A stretch of DNA of 64,000 nucleotides from Salvia splendens. Its lineage: Eukaryota; Streptophyta; Magnoliopsida; Lamiales; Lamiaceae. The translations under genes were made by a program, and so were the position numbers. The stretch covers positions 14,865,901-14,929,900 of the forward strand of contig NC_056042.1 in the NCBI RefSeq assembly GCF_004379255.2. The letters are read 5' to 3'. Shown here one piece after another: positions 22,029 through 33,107 of this stretch (positions are counted from its first letter, which is position 1; every line of letters starts with the position of its first letter). The notes beneath the pieces were generated by a model. The model ran no database searches and was not told where the DNA came from. It saw only the letters and a program-made list of their open reading frames with translations.

Positions 22029-23508
22029 TGATGAGACTGGTTTTATGCATGTGTTCAATAGTAAAACTTCATCAAATTCTGTTAACTAACGTCTAATTTT
22101 GAGCCAGGTGTCTGTATAAGTCCGCCGTTTTCAGAAACTGAGCTGATCAACTGGGCGGACGAATGGATCAGGAGAAGGAGCCAAATTGCTGCACAAATGG
22201 ATCAAGTTGAAGCAAATGACACGCAGCAGAGCACCCGATGAGAAGACTAATGTGTCGCACAAGAAAAATCCTCTAGGGCAAAGGGTAAAGATGACCTTTC
22301 AAAGAACAAATCCCCTAAGGATCAAGACCTCACGCCTTCCTATAAATGGAGATAGAGAATGAGGAAGGAGGCAGCTTCCGTCGGTGTCACTCATTAGTTT
22401 TCAGCTCTCTTCCAGAGCTGGAATTGGGAGCTCCAAACACTCCATCTTCCTGTTTTCGACCACACACTTGGTCCTATTCTAGTTTAGTTTAGTTTAGTTG
22501 GCGTTTTGGTGTTGGTTTCCGCACTTTTTAGCTTTCGGTTCTGTTATTCCGCTTCGAGAAGAAGCAATGAAACAATTTCCCGCTTTCCTTGTTAGTTTTT
22601 CATTTCACTTTTGGATGTTATCGACTTTTGATGCTTTGATTTAGTAGATTTGAAGTTATGTTTTCATTTCCGGCTGATATGTTCTTTCTCATGCATGATA
22701 CTTCCGATCTGTCTTGATTTCTATTTTATGTCGCACATCTTAACTCAGCATGTTTTGTGGTGTTTTGATTTAGTAAGATCTGATGTTTACGCTTGAAAGT
22801 TCTTAGGGTGTTTAGATCTAGCAGTTTCTGTTTCGCTCCTGCATGAGTATGGGTTAGTTTTGTGTTTACGCAGCTGCAGCTTAGATTTTAGGAGTAGATT
22901 TAATTTTAGGAGTTGTTTGATGTTCCTCTTCTATAGTTTTTCTCGGATCTATTCTTTGCTTTGTTTTCCATGATGATTTTGTGAAGAAGATGAAGTCGTT
23001 AAAAAGTTTTTGCTTTATCGTTCACTTTGCAGGGGACTAACAGTCTCCCGTTTATTCTGTTTGTCCATTTATGGAAAGTTCAGTTGAGTTGATCAAGTTG
23101 ACTAGTTAAGCTTTTATGAGTTGATCAGTTTGGTAGCTTTAATCTCTCCAGTCCAGTAGTTAACTTAACCCACCCCTAGAAGCATGGCAGCAGCCATTCC
23201 CGTTTCGTGTCCAGCATGCAAATCTCAAATGCCTCTTCTCTATGGGATCGATCCTTACTTTCCTATACTAGTTAATAGTATTAGTGGGTTAAGGTTTTGA
23301 AGGCTTCTCGAACTCTCACTCAAGTTGAACTTGAATCAAGCTAATCAATCCGAATTTCAAATGGATCCACTCACTCGCATCTTGCAGGAGATGGCATACG
23401 TTAAACCGGCCGGATCAGTTTGGCCATTTTACTTGAGCAACTCCAAGACGACATAAACACAAAAAGGACAAAAAAGAGTAGAAGAGTGGTGTAGAGAGCG
23501 CACTTTCA
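22029..23508 (+). repeat. 5' LTR of a second Athila-like element
   Basis: It starts TGATGAGACTGG and ends GCACTTTCA, two bases before a PBS. A TATAAATGG box lies at about 22340, followed by AGTTTAGTTTAGTTTAGTTGG-type repeats (22480-22500), as in the LTRs at 37750 and 40314. The ends are inferred from the TG…CA rule and from the PBS. Confidence 0.75.
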
Positions 23509-23510
23509 AA

Positions 23511-23528
23511 TGGCGCCGTTGCCGGGGA
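23511..23528 (+). promoter_or_regulatory. Primer-binding site, Athila type
   Basis: TGGCGCCGTTGCCGGGGA immediately follows the LTR at 22029-23508. Confidence 0.85.
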
Positions 23529-23735
23529 TGATGGCGTTTACCCTACATTTGATGTAAGACACTTTGGGTGTAAATATTTTTAATATTTTCCTTTTCGTGT
23601 TTTGATTTTAGTTAAGAGACAGCTCAGAGCAACATAGAGAAGAATCAACGTCCTCATCTATGTCGACCAAGTGTTTTCCCTGCTGGTGTGAACTAAGGGG
23701 ACGACTGAAGCAAGGGAGCACTGAAAGTTCATCGA
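23529..23735 (+). other. Stub of internal region
   Basis: About 200 bp of leader after the PBS. It is cut by the minus-strand LTR that follows, so all gag and pol of this element are missing here. Confidence 0.5.
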
Positions 23736-25129
23736 GCGATGTGTGTGCGGTGTGGGTTCTAATGTTCTAGGTCGAGCTACTAACTCCAATGAATCCACTA
23801 GATCACTAGGTCTAGGAACTCAAGGGAATATAGAAGACTCAGTCGTTGGACACACAAGACTCGTGTTTCAAAGATCCCTCAACCCGTTATACTATAGACT
23901 AGTATAGAGAAGCAGGGGTCGATCCCATTAAGATGGACACGTAAGAAAGCATCTAAAGACTTTGGTTTAGAAAGCGGCTGCTGCCACGTAAATTGGGTTG
24001 AGGTGAACTACTATTAGACCTAGGCACAAAATCAACCACTAGACCTAGGAACTGTAAACATCACGCTGGCAACGAACATCAAAAATAACCAACTAACTTC
24101 CTAGACTGAGCAAACAACTTCCTGATATAACCAACCAGAAAGCGAGTAACAGTGGCGACCAAATTCCAGAAATAACTAACTAAAGTTTTAACTAATAGCA
24201 ACATGCACCTCATCAGCTGAATTAAACACGAATATGAAGAAAACAGATCACGAACCCAGATTCAAGCAAAATGTAAAAATTCGGACGTCGGAAACTTGCG
24301 ACTAGCCGGAAATAAAACAGATCTACATATACTAGACGGAATGAAACGAAAACACGAAAGCTAGGCATCAACTCCGATCACCCTGTTTCAGATCCAACCG
24401 CCGGATGCTTAATCCACTCTGGATCCAAGCATTCCGAACCCAACAACAAACAAAATCAACTCCATAACTTCTGATTCGAACGATCTGCTCCAATCAACAC
24501 AAAAATCAAACATCCAATTCCGCAGCATCATCAAACTCAAAATAAATGGCATCCATGATCGAAATTAATCAACAATTCAAATACGGAAACAGAAATATCA
24601 TAAACAATGAAAATGCAACAGCAAGCAGGGCCGAGCTTCGAACGGCGAAGCTCGGTGAAATTCACGACAGTAAAGTAAAATGAAAGCGATTAAATTGTTT
24701 CTTCGCCCTCTGTAAGGAAGGTGTTACCCAACTACTAACTAGAAAAATAAACCCGAGAATACCCCACAATTTCCCGATGAAACCCAAAGGTATGTAGAAG
24801 TGAGTGAGCTAGAGCTACAATCTGGTCATAAGGCCTCCACCGAGAAGGTCCCCTCTGATTGCGTGCTTTCTTCTTTATATAGGTGCGGACATAATCTTCG
24901 AGAAGCCTTCATAGAAATTTCCATTCTACCCTTCAGCTCCTTGATTTCCTCCGTCTTGTCATTTTTCTTCAAATTGCTCACTTATTCGCCAGTTTCCTTG
25001 GACCATGCAATTGCCCTTTTCTTTTCCTGGATCTGGCGAAAATCTTCCACACACCTGGCTTAAAACATGTGTTAGACCCCGTAAATACAAGAATTTTACC
25101 CTATAACCTATGCATGAAAATAGGCTTAT
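23735..25129 (-). repeat. 3' LTR of a minus-strand Athila-like element
   Basis: The minus strand starts TGATAAGCCTATTTTCATGC at 25129, directly after a GTGTGAGCAGTT segment identical in style to the 3' junction at 48332. It contains the shared GTGGCAGCAGCC and GGGATCGACCCC blocks (about 23,990 and 23,915). The far end near 23735 is an estimate, because no PBS follows a 3' LTR. Confidence 0.7.
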
Positions 25130-26513
25130 CAAACTGCTCACACTTAAACCATACTTGTCCTCAAGTATAAAGACAAGAAAAAGGAATAAGGCGAATTTCA
25201 ATGCATGATTATCCTATGACCAACTCTAAAAAACAAAAACTCCTAGACCTAGACATAAAACAGACTCACAAAGAAAAAACAAACACTTAAACATGAAGAA
25301 AAACACAAAGGCATGAACTAGTTTCAACTTTTAGGCAGTCGTCCCCACAAGCTTAAGGTCAATCCGATTCGTCTACAGTCTTCAATTCCTCCCCTTTTCC
25401 TTCTTCTACCTAGTCGGTCTGTCAGTTCGTCAAGATAGCATATTGACTTCCCACTTGTTGGATTCACTCGATCACTCATTCCTCACCAGGGATGTTAGGA
25501 TTGAATCACTCTTAAGTCAAAGTTATACCACTGATGCGTCGGGTTATGAGAGTTTCTCCTTTCTACAATCTCCTCATTTTCTAATTTTTTTTAATTTCTG
25601 GGTCAGGTTATTATTGCTTCCTGCCCTTAGAAATTAATTTCTCTTTTATCCCCCTTTTTATATTTTCCCCTGGACTTCCTCCAGCTTATACCTCCGATTC
25701 TTTTAATTTTATTCCTCTCCTGGACTTCGTCCAGCTTATACCTCTATTTTCTGGACTTCGTCCAGCTTATACCTCCATAACCCAATTTTTTATTTTTCTC
25801 CTTCTGACTCTACTCCCTAAGCATCAAGTGGTGGCCCCTTTTTATACAAGTTAGCTCAAAGTGTATAGGCTTATAACTCACATTTATGTTGGGGCTTCAC
25901 AACTAAGTCATCTAAGGCGTGTTCTATCGTCCTTACTTCATTCAAACCGAATTCAGCTTATTAAGGAAAAAAGGCATCAAAGTTGACATACATCATATCT
26001 TCAATTGCTCTTACTAAAGGGATCTTGTCTTATTATATCCACTCACTCATGCGCTACACAAAAACACTAGACCTAGAGACTCCTAAACACAAAAACACAT
26101 ACTGCACTGACTTCCTCCCCCTCCCACTTCACTCAAGCTTGTCCCCAAGCTATCCTAGTGAAGGGGGGAAACAGGGAAGTATGAACAGCACACAACAGAC
26201 AAACAAACACAAAACAAACAACACTCATAGACATCACAAACTTCTCACACTTAGACCGAACATCGGGCTAAGTGGGAGAAATTCCAATCAGAACAAAAAC
26301 CAAAACATGCTTGAAAAGAACACAAACTTCTCACACTTAGACCAAAGATTGGGCTAAGTGGGAGAAAACAATTATAAACGCAAGCAAATATGTACAGAGC
26401 ATGCCGGAAAAAAAAACACATTACACAAAACAACAAATAAACACACATAAGAAAGAAAATAAGAGGAAAAGAAAAAAAAAAACTGAAAGTAAAGTTACTT
26501 GGTCAAGGAGGGT
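25130..26513 (-). other. 3' non-coding region of the minus-strand Athila-like element
   Basis: No gene. It holds three copies of CTGGACTTC(G/C)TCCAGCTTATACCTC (25670, 25720, 25751), each a small palindrome. Two CTCACACTTAG…CTAAGTGGGAG hairpins lie at 26244-26278 and 26330-26364. The stretch around 25440-25530 is homologous to 47990-48070 in the plus-strand element. Confidence 0.65.
26244..26364 (-). other. Pair of conserved stem-loops
   Basis: 11-bp arms 26244-26254/26268-26278 and 26330-26340/26354-26364 (CTCACACTTAG against CTAAGTGGGAG, with one G:T-type mismatch). Equivalent paired hairpins occur at 46777-46809 and 46896-46930. Confidence 0.7.
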
Positions 26514-28727
26514 TTATTTCGGGGTTTGGCTCCCACGGGAGCCAAACTGCGGTGGAACGTAAGGGCGGGTTACTTTTGCTTTCTTCCTCCCCGGCGACTC
26601 CAGCTTATCTGACTCCTTCTCACTTGGTCTAGACACGGTCTGCTTAACTGAAACGGGCTTTGATGCATACGGGGCTGTCAAGGGCTTTGACGATGGTGGG
26701 GGATGCTGGGGAGTTGAACTTCCTGGCCCTGGCTGCTTAGGCACACTGCTAGGTTCAGTAGGAAATTTCATTTGTGGCTCGGGAAATTTCTCCTTCAGCC
26801 ATTTTGTCATCATCATCATCAGGTTGACGGCTTCCGCCATCCGATCGTTCTGTGTAGATGACTTTCGCACCAAGATAGTGATGCGCCCCTTGAGGGCCTG
26901 CATCTCATCCCTAATTCTGCCGAGCTCTGTCCTTATCTCTGCCACTTTTTTTCTAACTGCACCCAATTCCTTGCGCATAACACTCACTTCCGTTTTCATC
27001 TCTTCAAACTCAACACTGGCTTTCGACTCAATAACTTCCTGCTCCTGCTTGACCTGGGACTCCAATCTGCCGACTTCGTAAAGGCACACATCCTTTCCAG
27101 ACATGTATAGCAATCCTTTGTTGAAGAAATATTCCATGTTAAAAACCTCTGGGGGCTCACACATATCTACCTCAAGGGCAGATTTGGCGATCTTCATTAT
27201 CGTGTTGCGTTGTAAGTAAGCCCCTAAGAGGTGACACGTGTACATATGTCTGGAAGGATTGGCGGCCATTTGATGACACGCCTGGGCTAACCAGTAGTCT
27301 AGGTGCACTTTGACTCCTTTGGCCATGCACCATGTGAAGTAGAGATCCGTTGTAGTCAAGGCAGAGTTGGCAGTACCCATAAGATTGTAAGTGATAAAGG
27401 TCTGAGCAAAACGAAGTACGTGATTCCCAATGTGAAACCCTTTCGAGTAGCTTGTTTTGAACTGTCCCACCTTCGGATGGGTGATGAACTCCCACGCAGA
27501 TTATGGTTTGAAATCAGGAGTGAATTTCGGCTCTCCTACCATCCGATCGTTCCAAATCCCCTCGTTATCCTCCCCACGAGTGAACAATCCCATTTGGAGA
27601 GACCATTCGCGGATACTCATCTCGTGTTCTTCAGTAAACAGACGGAAAGTGATCGAATCTGCATCCAAATCTGTGGTGGGCTTTCGTCGGAAGGTAGAGA
27701 AAAACTCACGTGCCAGGGTCGTTGGTACTTCCGCAGTGCTATGCCTTAACAGCCAGTCGAACCCGATGGCCTCGATATATTGCCGGAACTCCTCATCACA
27801 AGCTATCTCCTTCAACTCCTCAGGATCATAACGTTTTCCAGACTTTGCAAGCTTACCCGTAGTACACCGTTCCTTGTAAGTCGCCGCCCGCTTGGGATCC
27901 TCGAACTTCCTCATTGCGTCTAGCAGTCCTTTAGTGATCCAGACTTCCGCGGGCTCAAAATTTAATTCCTCCTCTGGTTCTTCAAACTCGACCTCTTCAG
28001 ATTCAATGGACTGGGCAGGGTTAGAGTGTTCTTCCTTGTACGGTACTTTCGCAGGTGGAGGAAGTGAGGCTTCATCAGACTTGCCCCCAACGGCCTTCTT
28101 CGACTTCTTGACCAAGGAAGTAGCTGTATGTTTACCCTTCCTTTTCCTCTCCGCCGCCTGGCGGCGCTCCTCCTCATCGCTAGGTCCAGGAGAATCTGCC
28201 TTCTCCGTTCCAGTAGGTTGGGCTGTATCATCAATCTCATCCTTCCGCCTAATTTCCCATTTGTGTACCGGCGAAACCGTCTCTTCCGGGACATCTGTCA
28301 TATCTACCACTAAATTTACCTCCCCATCGACGGGCTCCGGGGTTTCTTCAGTAATGGGAGCCACCGCCTCCTCAGACAATTCTAGGGTTGCTCCCTCAAT
28401 GTAAATAGGGGTTTCCCCCTCCACCAACTGTTTCTCCTCCTGGGCTTCACCACCCACAATCTTCACCGGGGTTTCCCCCTTATCAGCATTACTATCAAGA
28501 ACAGGGGTTCCCCCCTCCAAATTTTCAACAGGGGTTTCCCCCTCAGACATACCAACAGTAACTTTAGGGGTTTCTCCCTCCAAAACTTCAACAGGAACAA
28601 CAGGGGTTTCCCCCTCACCAAGACTGACAACATTAAACGGGGTTTCCCCCTCAGATAACCCAGCAGAAACAACAGGGGTTTCCCCCCAACCACAAACGCT
28701 GACCTTTGGTCTCCGACCGCTAAACAC
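26514..28727 (-). pseudogene. Athila env-like long ORF with one internal stop
   Basis: About 737 codons in one frame on the minus strand are split only by a TAA at 27501-27503, with NDRMVGEPKFTPDFKP before and SAWEFITHPK after it. In order: an N-terminal array of (E)GETPV repeats (to about residue 110), an acidic/basic linker with KSKKAVGGK, and the Athila-ORF core (GFDWLLRHSTAEVPTTLARE, ITFRLFTEEHEMSIREWS). A second conserved block follows (LRFAQTFITYNLMG, LYFTWCMAKGVKVHLDYWLA), then a long coiled coil (VGRLESQVKQEQEVIE to ALKGRI) and a Pro/Ser/Lys-rich tail. No signal peptide or clear membrane segment is visible, so an envelope role is doubtful. Its start is uncertain: the frame is open only back to about 28755, where other DNA joins. 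Confidence 0.78.
28408..28685. repeat. Eight dispersed GGGGTTTCCCC units
   Basis: On the plus strand GGGGTTTCCCC or a one-base variant recurs at 28408, 28468, 28504, 28531, 28567, 28603, 28639 and 28675, mostly 36 bp apart. On the minus strand each encodes GETP of the env-like ORF. Each unit is a G4/C4 inverted repeat around three bases. Confidence 0.85.
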
Positions 28728-28756
28728 TCGAACCCAGCCGCCAGATCCACCTCACC

Positions 28757-29170
28757 CCCTGTTTCTTGATGTTGTTCTAAAGGCTAAGAGGGGAGGGGCT
28801 AAGAAAAAGTCGAAATTATCAAAGGATGAGTGTCTTTTCTGTCATGAGAAGGGACACTGGAAGAGAGATTTCCCAAAATTCAAAGCATTAGGTGTAGAAA
28901 GTGGGAGCTCAGGTATGTTTGTCATTGAGATAAATATGTCTATGAATAATTCTTAATCTTGGGTATTATATACAACTTTTGGCTCACACATTTGTAATAA
29001 CGTGCAGAGTCTAAGTGACGGCATGAAAGTGAGGCATAAGGAAGTTGACTTGTGCGTTGGGAATGGAGCAAGAGTTGTTGCCGAATGCGTGGGGACTTAC
29101 AGATTGGATCTTCCCTCGGGACTATTAAAGGATAGTTTTCCTTAACAAGATTCTGGTGTCGCGATTGCGA
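28757..29170 (+). pseudogene. Ty1/copia gag zinc knuckle and protease fragment
   Basis: The frame reads KKKSKLSKDECLFCHEKG and HWKRDFPKF: a retroviral CX2CX4HX4C knuckle whose last Cys is Phe (TTT). After about 30 residues comes the start of the copia protease region (SWVLYTTFGSHICNN, then DLCVGNGARVVAEC and GTYRLDLPSGL). In-frame stops occur (TAA near 28954 and 29143). The protease catalytic D-S-G is replaced (TTFGS). It is bounded by the env-like ORF on the left and by an LTR at 29181 on the right. Confidence 0.75.
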
Positions 29171-29180
29171 TCGGCGAAGG

Positions 29181-31330
29181 TGTAACAACCCAAAATTTCG
29201 TAAATTTAAAAGTAGTAAAAAAAATGCGTTAGGAGTCTATACTTAAGTTAAACTAGTGGTCTCGGTGATTAGAAAATTTGTGGGTCGGATTAGTAGGAAA
29301 GAATTTGATTAGAAATGTGTTTATATTAGTTTTAAAAGGCAAAAATTTAAGTAGCGGGTGTTGGATTTTAGAAAGAAAAGAAAAAGGAAAAAAAAGAGAG
29401 TGAATTAAAGAAATAGAAAAATAAATTGGAAATGGGAGTAAGATTTTTTTTTATCTTCACTCTTCCACTTACGAGAACCTTCTATATTCTTTCTCTCCTA
29501 CATTTTCTTTCACAAATATACACACACAAGGAAAACAAAAACACAGACCCTCCACCGGCGACGCCATGTCTCCGTCGACCACCTCCTTCAGTCGAAGGTG
29601 GCGTCCTTTCTCGTTCCCCCCTCTCCGTCTCTGATACATAATTCCATGGCTGTCCATCCGATTCTTCTGCCACCACCGCCGATTCTGCCGTCACCATTGC
29701 CGGTTTCTGAAACTCCAGGATAGACTTGTCTTTTCTTTGTGTAGGCAAGTCCCTTGCACCTCTATTTTGTCCAATTTCTTCAAGTTAAAGCTAAGGTTTT
29801 AAATCTAATTTTCCTCAAACTGAAATTTAAGGAAATTAAGTGATAAACTAAGTTGTTAATAGTTTAAGTGCTTTTTTTTTAATATAGTTGGAGAAGTGAA
29901 TTAGAAGGAAATTTTATCTTGATGTGTGAATGTAGGGAAAGCTTAGAATTCTTCTTTTTGGTTTGAGAAATTAATTTGCTTCTTGGTTTGGCTTTAAAAT
30001 TTTATAGTTAACCATAATTTGCACCTTTATAAAGAGGAAATGTGTACTCTTGGCATGGTAAGGTTTGGGACAGCCCATACACAACATAGAATTTGGAGGA
30101 GTTTTACATATTTTTTTATTAAAGATGTTCACAATAAGCTTTTGGGGTTATATTCTAAATGTTCAGACTAAGGTTGGTGGATTAACTTGAGTCTTTATGC
30201 TAGATCATGGTAATTAGCTTTTGGAATTTGGAAGAAATATAAAATTCTCTGTAATAAGCTAAAATATGTTAGTAGATGAAAGTAATTGAAAACAGAACTT
30301 GTTATAAATCATTGTTGGTAGTGTTGTTGATAAAAGTTTATATAATTGAAGGGAATTCTTCCCTGAGAGATAGCAATGACAAGGCGAAGGATAAATGATT
30401 TCAGGAAGAGATTCTTGGTTTTAAGGTAGAATATTCTACATTAGGTCTCAATTCTTGAAATAAGTCTTCTTGATTGCATAAAGAATATTGTGTGCTAATC
30501 GGTGATACTTTATGTGATCTGTATATGTTGCTTATAGCGTGAAATATGAGAATTTTGGATATGTGATGGTATTATGAGAATTGGAATCTATCCGTTTATT
30601 TGATATGATACCGTGTGAAAAGAAGTTGCAAATCTATTATGATAAAGATTATTGGAAATAAGTAAATTGATGAAAATGAGCATACTTGGATGTGTTAATG
30701 CCTCGTGCTTGAGTGTGTTCTGTGAGTACAATTGGCATGCCATAGGACAGCGAGCTGCATTTTCTGTGATCTCTCGTCTTCTGGATAACCGAAGCGAGGA
30801 TCGTTTATCTGATCAGATACCTGATCTTTCTGATTATCTGTCTGCACCCTAGATGGGTGGTCTGTGCGGAGTCATCTCGAGGACAAAATCCGCGTCTGCA
30901 TCTGATTCTGTTTCTGATCTGGTCCGCGTACCCTAGTATGCCACTAAGCACTTAAAGGGCTATATTTGTTCGTATATGCGAAAATATTATTGATTTGTTA
31001 TTCGTATGTGTGTTGATATTTGAATAAGATTGCAATGTATTCTTTGAGTTTAATTGAACAATTGGTGTGGTCATCTGAAATCAACTAGCTTATTTTTATG
31101 AATGGATATGTGATTTCTGATTATGTGGTAAATTCATTGAGATCAACGGAGACTATACGAATGTGGAATTTAAATGGTTGATGGTGCTGGTAAAGAATAA
31201 ATCTGTATAGATCTGGTAAGTATGTATGTGTTAAAACTATGTGAGTGATGACTTGTATACTATAACTGTATATTTCTGGATCATGTGATTTAGCATCTGA
31301 ATCAACTCACTGATCTGTTTTCCCCAATTT
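29181..31330 (+). repeat. Truncated chromovirus-type LTR
   Basis: It begins TGTAACAACCC. The segment 30690-30960 is the reverse-orientation homologue of about 12900-13190 in the LARD-like LTR, sharing GTACAATTGGCATGCCATAGG, a GAAGCGAGGATCG block and GGTCCGCGTACCCTAGT. It lies in plus orientation. About 600 bp of the LTR end expected from the 11863-14804 copy is missing, and the right border near 31330 is approximate. No internal domain follows. The ORFs at 29426-29641 and 30652-30852 are chance frames in the LTR. Confidence 0.7.
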
Positions 31331-31597
31331 TTATCGAGTAGAGGCCGAGTCTGCACCAGCGGTGGGAGGGCTTCGTCGGCGAGGGATCGGAGGAGAAGAA
31401 GGCGTTGTTCAGCTTGCGGAGATCGTCTATAATCGGACGGTCGAGCATGACGGTAGAGGTGTACACCAACCCCGCCGAGGAGTACCAGATTGAAGGCTCC
31501 TTAGCGTGCCGAAACTGCAACATTCTGGCCGCGGATAAGGAGATCGTGGCTGAGATCCGGCGCAAGGTGGACGGTGTTGAGCTTGGTTTGTGTTAGT
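31331..31597 (+). other. GC-rich unidentified coding-like fragment
   Basis: About 270 bp of clearly higher GC than its surroundings. The plus frame from about 31405 reads SSMTVEVYTNPAEEYQIEG and CRNCNILAADKEIVAE, then stops at 31594-31596. The opposite strand is also open (31302-31565), so the coding strand is not certain. I do not recognise either peptide. It may be an exon fragment of a host gene caught between transposon remnants. Its last 27 bp (31572-31598) are repeated at 31618-31644. Confidence 0.35.
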
Positions 31598-32041
31598 GCA
31601 TAACGGGCATAAAGGGGCGGTGTTGAGCTTGGTTTGTGTTAGTGACGGATTAGTGACCCGGTAATTAAAATCGTCAAAAATTTGACGGAACCGTCCAAAA
31701 AGGACCAAATGTGACCCGTTTTCAAATGTGAGGGACTGAATAATTCAAAAGATAATGTTTTGGTCCAAAATAAAAAAATCACAATATATTAAGGACCATT
31801 TTGGTACTTTAGTCTAATATATATTATCACTAACTTTGCATTTTGTTTGGTATTTTCCACGGCATGTCTATTACTATATTTGACTAACTTACGAGGCTTT
31901 TTTTATCATACTTGACACAATTAAATCAACGTGGTTTTCAACGTGACTTTTTATCCTATATGATATGAACTTGAAAAGGGTTTAAAATAACATAAAACGT
32001 ATCACGGTTGCCTACGTAAAATAATATTTTAAAGAAAATGT
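31598..32041. other. Intergenic, AT-rich
   Basis: No gene recognised. It contains the second copy of the 27-bp repeat (31618-31644) and the 8-bp target site GAAAATGT (32034-32041) of the hAT element. Confidence 0.5.
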
Positions 32042-33099
32042 TAGGGGTGTCGAAATGGGTAGCGGGTAACGGGTAATCCCGAACCCGACCCGATACCCGC
32101 CGGGTATCGGGTACCCGTTACCCAATGAAATCGGGAAATGGGGCGGGGTCGGGTATAATTATTTTGGGTTTTGGGGGTATCGGGTATCCCGATACCCGAC
32201 CGGGTAATCCCTATAGTCCCGAAATACCCGATATGTATATTAATATTTATAATTTTTTATTTTTTATTTAATACTTGCTAACTGGACTGGCTTACAAATC
32301 ATAATATAATTTTTTATTAATAATATATTACAAAACATATTTTTTTAGATTTTAACTTTCAATTAGCTAGGGTTAAGTGTTTTTATCTTTTTACCATCTT
32401 TTCTCTTACTCTACTATTCAACACCTTGTCTCCTTCCACCCGCATTTGCTGCCGCTAATTCAGTCCATTCAGGTAACTATGAGTTTTTATTTAATTGTTT
32501 TCGTATTTAGATTTTTGAATGGTGATTTGGAGTTTGGATTTTTTGGCATTGTAATTAAATTTGGATTACAATTTACAGGTGGTAACACGAAAATTTAAAG
32601 AAGATAATTCAAATTATTATTTTTAAAATATAAGTTCTCAATTATTCTTAAAATTTATTCAAATGAGCATTTGTGCAGCTCATATGATTATTTAATCTTC
32701 TAATTCCTTATTTATTCTTGAATTCAGATGTATAACTCTAACAATATAAAATGTTAAGAATTTTAACTTAAAAATTAGAAATAGACGAAGACAAAGAATC
32801 AAGGATTACATGGCTTCATCTCAATTCTCAACAAAATTATAAAAATAAAGTTTCAAGTGAGACTATTATATTAAGCAAGTAGTATTTTTAAAAAATCAAC
32901 TAAAATACAAATAATAATAATAATAAAAGAAGATTTGAAAAAAAAAATATGTTTCAGGTCGGGTACCCGCGGTGTCGGGTGCGAGATACCCGACTTAGGT
33001 ATCAGGTAATACCCGACTTACTGCGGGACGGTTACCATGACTAACTATTCGGCCGAAATCGGGTGCGTGTACCCACGAGTACCCGTTTCGACATCCCTA
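32042..33099. mobile_element. hAT-superfamily non-autonomous DNA transposon
   Basis: The terminal inverted repeats are TAGGGGTGTCGAAA at 32042 and the complement TTTCGACATCCCTA ending at 33099, 14 bp with one mismatch. GAAAATGT (32034-32041) and GAAAATAT (33100-33107) are an 8-bp target duplication with one mismatch. An 8-bp duplication and C/TAGGGGTGTC-type ends are hallmarks of hAT elements. Subterminal regions at both ends are packed with CGGGTA/TACCCG words, typical transposase-binding decoration. No transposase is encoded. Confidence 0.88.
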
Positions 33100-33107
33100 G
33101 AAAATAT

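Noticed and set aside
26514..28727. Calling the env-like ORF a true viral envelope gene
   Set aside because: No signal peptide, cleavage site or membrane anchor is visible; only its position and Athila-core homology support the env-like label.
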